Positions 61,525 to 64,000 of a DNA stretch of 64,000 nucleotides are shown one piece after another (the first letter of the stretch is position 1; every line of letters starts with the position of its first letter). The DNA is from an uncultured Methanomassiliicoccaceae archaeon (lineage in GTDB: Archaea > Thermoplasmatota > Thermoplasmata > Methanomassiliicoccales > Methanomethylophilaceae), in assembly GCA_905187815.1 (NCBI GenBank), contig CAJJJM010000003.1, positions 124,001-188,000 on the forward strand, read 5' to 3'. The translations under genes were made by a program, and so were the position numbers. The notes beneath the pieces are model-generated. The model was given only the letters and a program-made list of their open reading frames with translations, was not told the DNA's origin and searched no databases.

Positions 61525-61842
61525 ATGGGGTCCGAGGTAAAACCTAACAGGAAAGTGTATTCCATCGGGGAGATCAGCAGGATAGTCGCACCCATAGCCG
61601 ATGAGATGGGGATCGAGAGGATCTACCTGTTCGGTTCCTATGCCCGCGGTGAAGCCACACCCGAGAGCGACGTGGACGTGGTCGTCGAGTCCGAAAGGAT
61701 CGACAGCTACCTCGGGATCGGGAGATTGTATGTCAGGCTGAACAGGGCCTTGGAAAAGGATGTGGACATCCTTCCCAGCGATGCGGGCGATTCGTTTATT
61801 GACTCCATCCGCGACGAGATGATGCTCATCTATGGTTCATGA
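61525..61842 (+). CDS. MNT-type nucleotidyltransferase (minimal, antitoxin-like)
   Basis: 105 residues with the minimal nucleotidyltransferase core: IYLFGSYARGEATPESDVDV, containing the GS motif and the two catalytic Asp residues of DxD. MntA-type proteins of this size usually adenylylate a HEPN toxin encoded next to them. Here no HEPN gene follows; only a 35-codon frame starts at the ATGA overlap. So this is either an orphan or one half of a broken toxin-antitoxin pair. Confidence 0.85.
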   Translation: MGSEVKPNRKVYSIGEISRIVAPIADEMGIERIYLFGSYARGEATPESDVDVVVESERIDSYLGIGRLYVRLNRALEKDVDILPSDAGDSFIDSIRDEMMLIYGS

Positions 61843-61946
61843 GAACTAGGGATCGGTATCGAAGGAACGACATCCCGTACCCCGACAAGATGTCAGTTCG
61901 GTCACTGTCGCCGAAGGATCTGATGTATTCGATGTCCAGACAGTAG
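61839..61946 (+). pseudogene. Possible stump of a HEPN partner gene
   Basis: ATG 61839 overlaps the stop of the MNT gene, which is where a HepT gene normally starts. The 35 codons begin RTRDRYRRNDI, faintly like the opening of HepT proteins, then stop at 61944-61946. No HEPN signature (Rx4-6H) is found downstream in any frame by eye. Weak evidence; it may be chance. From 61947 to 62079 no gene is seen. Confidence 0.2.
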
Positions 61947-62079
61947 AACCTGGTGTGCCTCTGCCGCATCAAATTTGTACTTGTTGCCCGTAAAGTCCGT
62001 ACCGTCGTATGTGAGACATGTGGAACGATCTCGTACATCCTCATCTTCGTCAGGGCCGAGAGCGGTTCCACGACAGCAA

Positions 62080-63126
62080 CTACAGTGGAGTGATCTGCTT
62101 CTCCTGAATCCCGATGACACGGTCCAGGGTGAGGTCCAGACTGTCCAGACGAGTCTGGTGGGTAACCAGTGCCCTGGCTGCTGTCTCGAGTCTGGAGTCG
62201 GCTGTAGTGGCTCTGTCCCGAAGAGAAAGAATCTCCGACGGCATGTTGGCGAAAATCTGGACCTTCTCCCAATCAGAGACCTCTTTCATCTCGGCCTCCG
62301 GTTCTCCGTAGGACGTGTCGACCTCGATGTCACCGTCTGAGACGACAGAATCCTTGGGAAGATGGGCAACTATCGGATGCCCACGAATGGCATACTCGAA
62401 TTTCCCACGGATGACCGGATTACGAACATCCCATCCGAGCTGGCGCATGACGCCGGCTACGAACAGGGCACGGTCGATGAAAACGCCGGTCGCCTCCTCC
62501 TCCTCGGACTCGAACTTGGTCGGGTCCAGAAAGATACGTGACGGGTAGAGCATGAATGTCTTGGAGCCCTTGTCACCCTTGCGAAGGGCAAAGGTGATGG
62601 TCTGATTGAAGATACGGAACTCACCGCTGTAGATCCATACGCCGTTGATACGCTTGGGCTTGGAATACCAGAACCCGGTTGTGTAACCCTTGGGGTCACG
62701 GAAAGTCCCGTACTCCCCTTCGGAGACGAAGTCCAAAAACCGGATGCCTCCGATCTTGTGGGCCTCAACATACCCTTCAGGACATGTACGGTCCGTACTG
62801 ATACCGTCAAGACGGATGTCCGGTAGATCGTCGACCCAGTTTCCAGAGGACCTGTGGGATTGTGCATCGTGGGTGCATTTCCCGAAATCACCGTTGCATC
62901 CCCCCTTTGGGGAGATGGCATCAACAATCTTCGGGTCCTCGTAGGAAACGGGGTTCTTGGTACCGGGGATGGGGCGCACCTCGCCGAGGTGGACGAGATC
63001 GTCAACAATCCGGTAGACATTGGACTTGGGTATCCGGAGCTCGCTGGCTATGGCATGCCTTGAGTATCCCGAGAGGAGAAGGTTCTTCACATCCCTCATG
63101 GCCTTTGAGAGCTTGGGGACGGTCAT
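62080..63126 (-). CDS. Winged-helix DNA-binding protein of unknown role
   Basis: 348 residues. The first 60 form a helix-turn-helix (VKNLLLSGYSRHAIASELRI, PKSNVYRIVDDLVHLGEV). A middle domain has several Trp/Tyr-rich strands (TTGFWYSKPKRINGVWIYSG) and a Cys pair (GGCNGDFGKC). The C-terminal 70 residues are a coiled coil (SRLETAARALVTHQTRLDSL). ATG 63126 is chosen because AAGGAGG ends eight bases before it. The layout resembles regulators or replication proteins of archaeal mobile elements, but no family is recognised. Tandem repeats lie upstream and an IS element is divergent from it. Confidence 0.68.
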   Translation of the reverse strand: MTVPKLSKAMRDVKNLLLSGYSRHAIASELRIPKSNVYRIVDDLVHLGEVRPIPGTKNPVSYEDPKIVDAISPKGGCNGDFGKCTHDAQSHRSSGNWVDDLPDIRLDGISTDRTCPEGYVEAHKIGGIRFLDFVSEGEYGTFRDPKGYTTGFWYSKPKRINGVWIYSGEFRIFNQTITFALRKGDKGSKTFMLYPSRIFLDPTKFESEEEEATGVFIDRALFVAGVMRQLGWDVRNPVIRGKFEYAIRGHPIVAHLPKDSVVSDGDIEVDTSYGEPEAEMKEVSDWEKVQIFANMPSEILSLRDRATTADSRLETAARALVTHQTRLDSLDLTLDRVIGIQEKQITPL

Positions 63127-63191
63127 CGGAGAACCTCCTTCGATCCGTGACAACCATGGGAACTTCCCATGAAAACAGGGGCCCTTGCAGG

Positions 63192-63224
63192 TCCACCTGT
63201 GGGGGACCTGTGGGGGGACCTGTG
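63192..63224 (-). repeat. Short tandem repeats upstream of the winged-helix gene
   Basis: GGGGACCTGTG occurs at 63202-63212 and again at 63214-63224, a period of 12 bases. A related CCACCTGTGGG precedes them at 63194-63204, and AGGTCCACCT at 63189-63198 is nearly self-complementary. They lie 66-98 bases upstream of the winged-helix gene start, as expected for an operator or iteron-type binding site of its product. Confidence 0.5.
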
Positions 63225-63226
63225 AG

Positions 63227-64000
63227 AGTTTCCCAAATTTTCGTTCGCAACACTACGAGGATTCTCCAAAAAATAATTTTTAATTATATCATATTATATC
63301 GTCCCACATGATGTCATCTTCTGTCCCGAGCCAGGATGAGATAGAGGAATTCGTAGGAACGATGATGCCCGAGCTAGACGAGAGACGCAGAAGGATATTC
63401 CTCGGGAGTCTCTCGCTGATGCTGGGCCAGGGATCCGCGAAAGCACTCTCGGAGATGACGGGGACGACACCTCAGACCATAACCGCCGGACGTCGTGAGG
63501 CGAGAGAAGCCCCCAAGGACGCCCGTGCGAGATCCAGCATCGAGGACGCCGGACGTGTCCGGCGTCCCGGCGGCGGGCGCAAGAGGATCACCGAGACACA
63601 TCCGGACATCATGGAGAAGCTCGAAGGCATACTGGACGGGAACGTGATCGGAAATCCCGAGAGCACGCTGACATGGACCACGAAGGGGACCGAGGACATC
63701 GCCCGCGAACTGCGGGCGATGGGCTATCCGATAAGCCGTGAGACGGTCGGGACTCTGCTCAAGGAGGCTGGATTCAGCCTCCAGCAGAACAGGAGGTACA
63801 TCAAGGTCATCGAGCCCGGCCCGGACCGCGACGCCCAGTTCAGATTCATACAGCAGGAGAGCATGGCGTACATCGCCGCCGGCAGGCCGGTCATCTCAGT
63901 CGACGCCAAGAAGAAGGAATGGATCGGGAACTATGCCAACAAGGGGAGGGAATACCGGCACAAAGGTGATCCACGCGAAGTTCTGGATCATGATTTCGAG
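63227..64000 (+). mobile_element. ISAzo13-like insertion sequence, left part
   Basis: The transposase gene and its AT-rich 5' region mark the left part of an insertion sequence. The left end is uncertain: composition changes near 63227-63260, but no terminal inverted repeat can be confirmed because the right end is outside the window. Confidence 0.4.
63308..64000 (+). CDS. ISAzo13-family transposase, N-terminal part (cut by window edge)
   Basis: The frame is open from ATG 63308 (or 63311) to the last base, 231 codons. PISRETVGTLLKEAGFSLQQ, NRRYIKVIEPGPDRDAQF and RPVISVDAKKKEWIGNYANK match ISAzo13-type (Rhodopirellula-type) transposases; the Asp in SVDAKKKE is the first catalytic acidic residue. 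The remainder with the rest of the active site lies outside the window. An N-terminal helix-turn-helix (ALSEMTGTTPQTITAGRRE) should bind the element ends. The AT-rich box ATTATATCATATTATATC at 63282-63299 precedes it. Confidence 0.85.
   Translation, partial: MMSSSVPSQDEIEEFVGTMMPELDERRRRIFLGSLSLMLGQGSAKALSEMTGTTPQTITAGRREAREAPKDARARSSIEDAGRVRRPGGGRKRITETHPDIMEKLEGILDGNVIGNPESTLTWTTKGTEDIARELRAMGYPISRETVGTLLKEAGFSLQQNRRYIKVIEPGPDRDAQFRFIQQESMAYIAAGRPVISVDAKKKEWIGNYANKGREYRHKGDPREVLDHDFE

Noticed and set aside
61826..62272. Minus-strand frame of 148 codons after the winged-helix gene
   Set aside because: Overlaps the real gene's 3' end in another frame and has no start signal; its residue composition is not protein-like in the overlapping part.
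1..64000. A CRISPR array
   Set aside because: No set of regularly spaced identical repeats of 24-40 bases was seen; the only short tandem repeats (63192-63224) have no spacers.

Overview
The window looks like an archaeal chromosome. A group II thermosome, a PCNA-binding Nre repair protein, an XPD-type helicase and TATA boxes about 24-30 bases before many start codons (leaderless transcripts) all point that way. High GC coding DNA (roughly 55-60 percent by eye), short AT-rich promoters, a GPR1/FUN34/YaaH transporter and many bacterial-style accessory domains (DUF4261, DUF4241, DUF1266, Sel1, ankyrin) suggest a host-associated Thermoplasmata methanogen such as a Methanomassiliicoccales/Methanomethylophilaceae member. 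No methanogenesis gene lies in the window, so that placement is inference.

Layout. 1-11.4 kb is core: trkA-trkH potassium uptake (minus); a hisD-ppk-ppx operon joining histidinol dehydrogenase to polyphosphate synthesis and breakdown; a possible small structured RNA; nre; an SPL-type radical SAM gene that seems to start at ATT; and the thermosome gene with its terminator. 11.4-14.2 kb holds two secreted proteins, one with InlB-type repeats and a transglutaminase-like domain.

14.2-22.5 kb is a scarred accessory stretch. It has head-to-head C-terminal stumps of an MBL-fold hydrolase and a Sir2 deacetylase meeting at one point, an HxlR regulator, a tandem pair of related serine recombinases, an acetate-type transporter, a 33-residue membrane peptide coupled to an SDR, a GNAT enzyme, a decayed HipA-like kinase, a nitroreductase, an acyltransferase whose 5' end looks shifted at a run of four C, and about 670 bases of AT-rich non-coding DNA.

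22.5-27.8 kb carries a HAD phosphatase, a three-gene set of helical/coiled-coil proteins sharing an undescribed domain, and an anchored surface protein with three repeats. 27.8-42.9 kb is the most unusual region: large TPR proteins with DUF4261 and DUF4241 domains, one of 1774 residues with two FGE-like modules, then DUF1266 and ankyrin proteins and a TetR-led ankyrin/TPR operon. The set resembles bacterial immunity (polyimmunity) loci, though no function is shown.

43-60.7 kb is mainly housekeeping and signalling: MscS channel, a pyridoxal-kinase/GNAT fusion, YgiQ radical SAM, a small metalloprotease, an ACT protein, three Sel1 proteins, two helical proteins, an SF1 helicase, a trypsin-like protease, an iron-sulfur flavoprotein, an XPD-type helicase and a bile-acid/sodium symporter family transporter. 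60.7-64 kb has a small unknown gene, an orphan MNT nucleotidyltransferase, a winged-helix protein with tandem repeats upstream, and the start of an ISAzo13-family transposase cut by the window edge.
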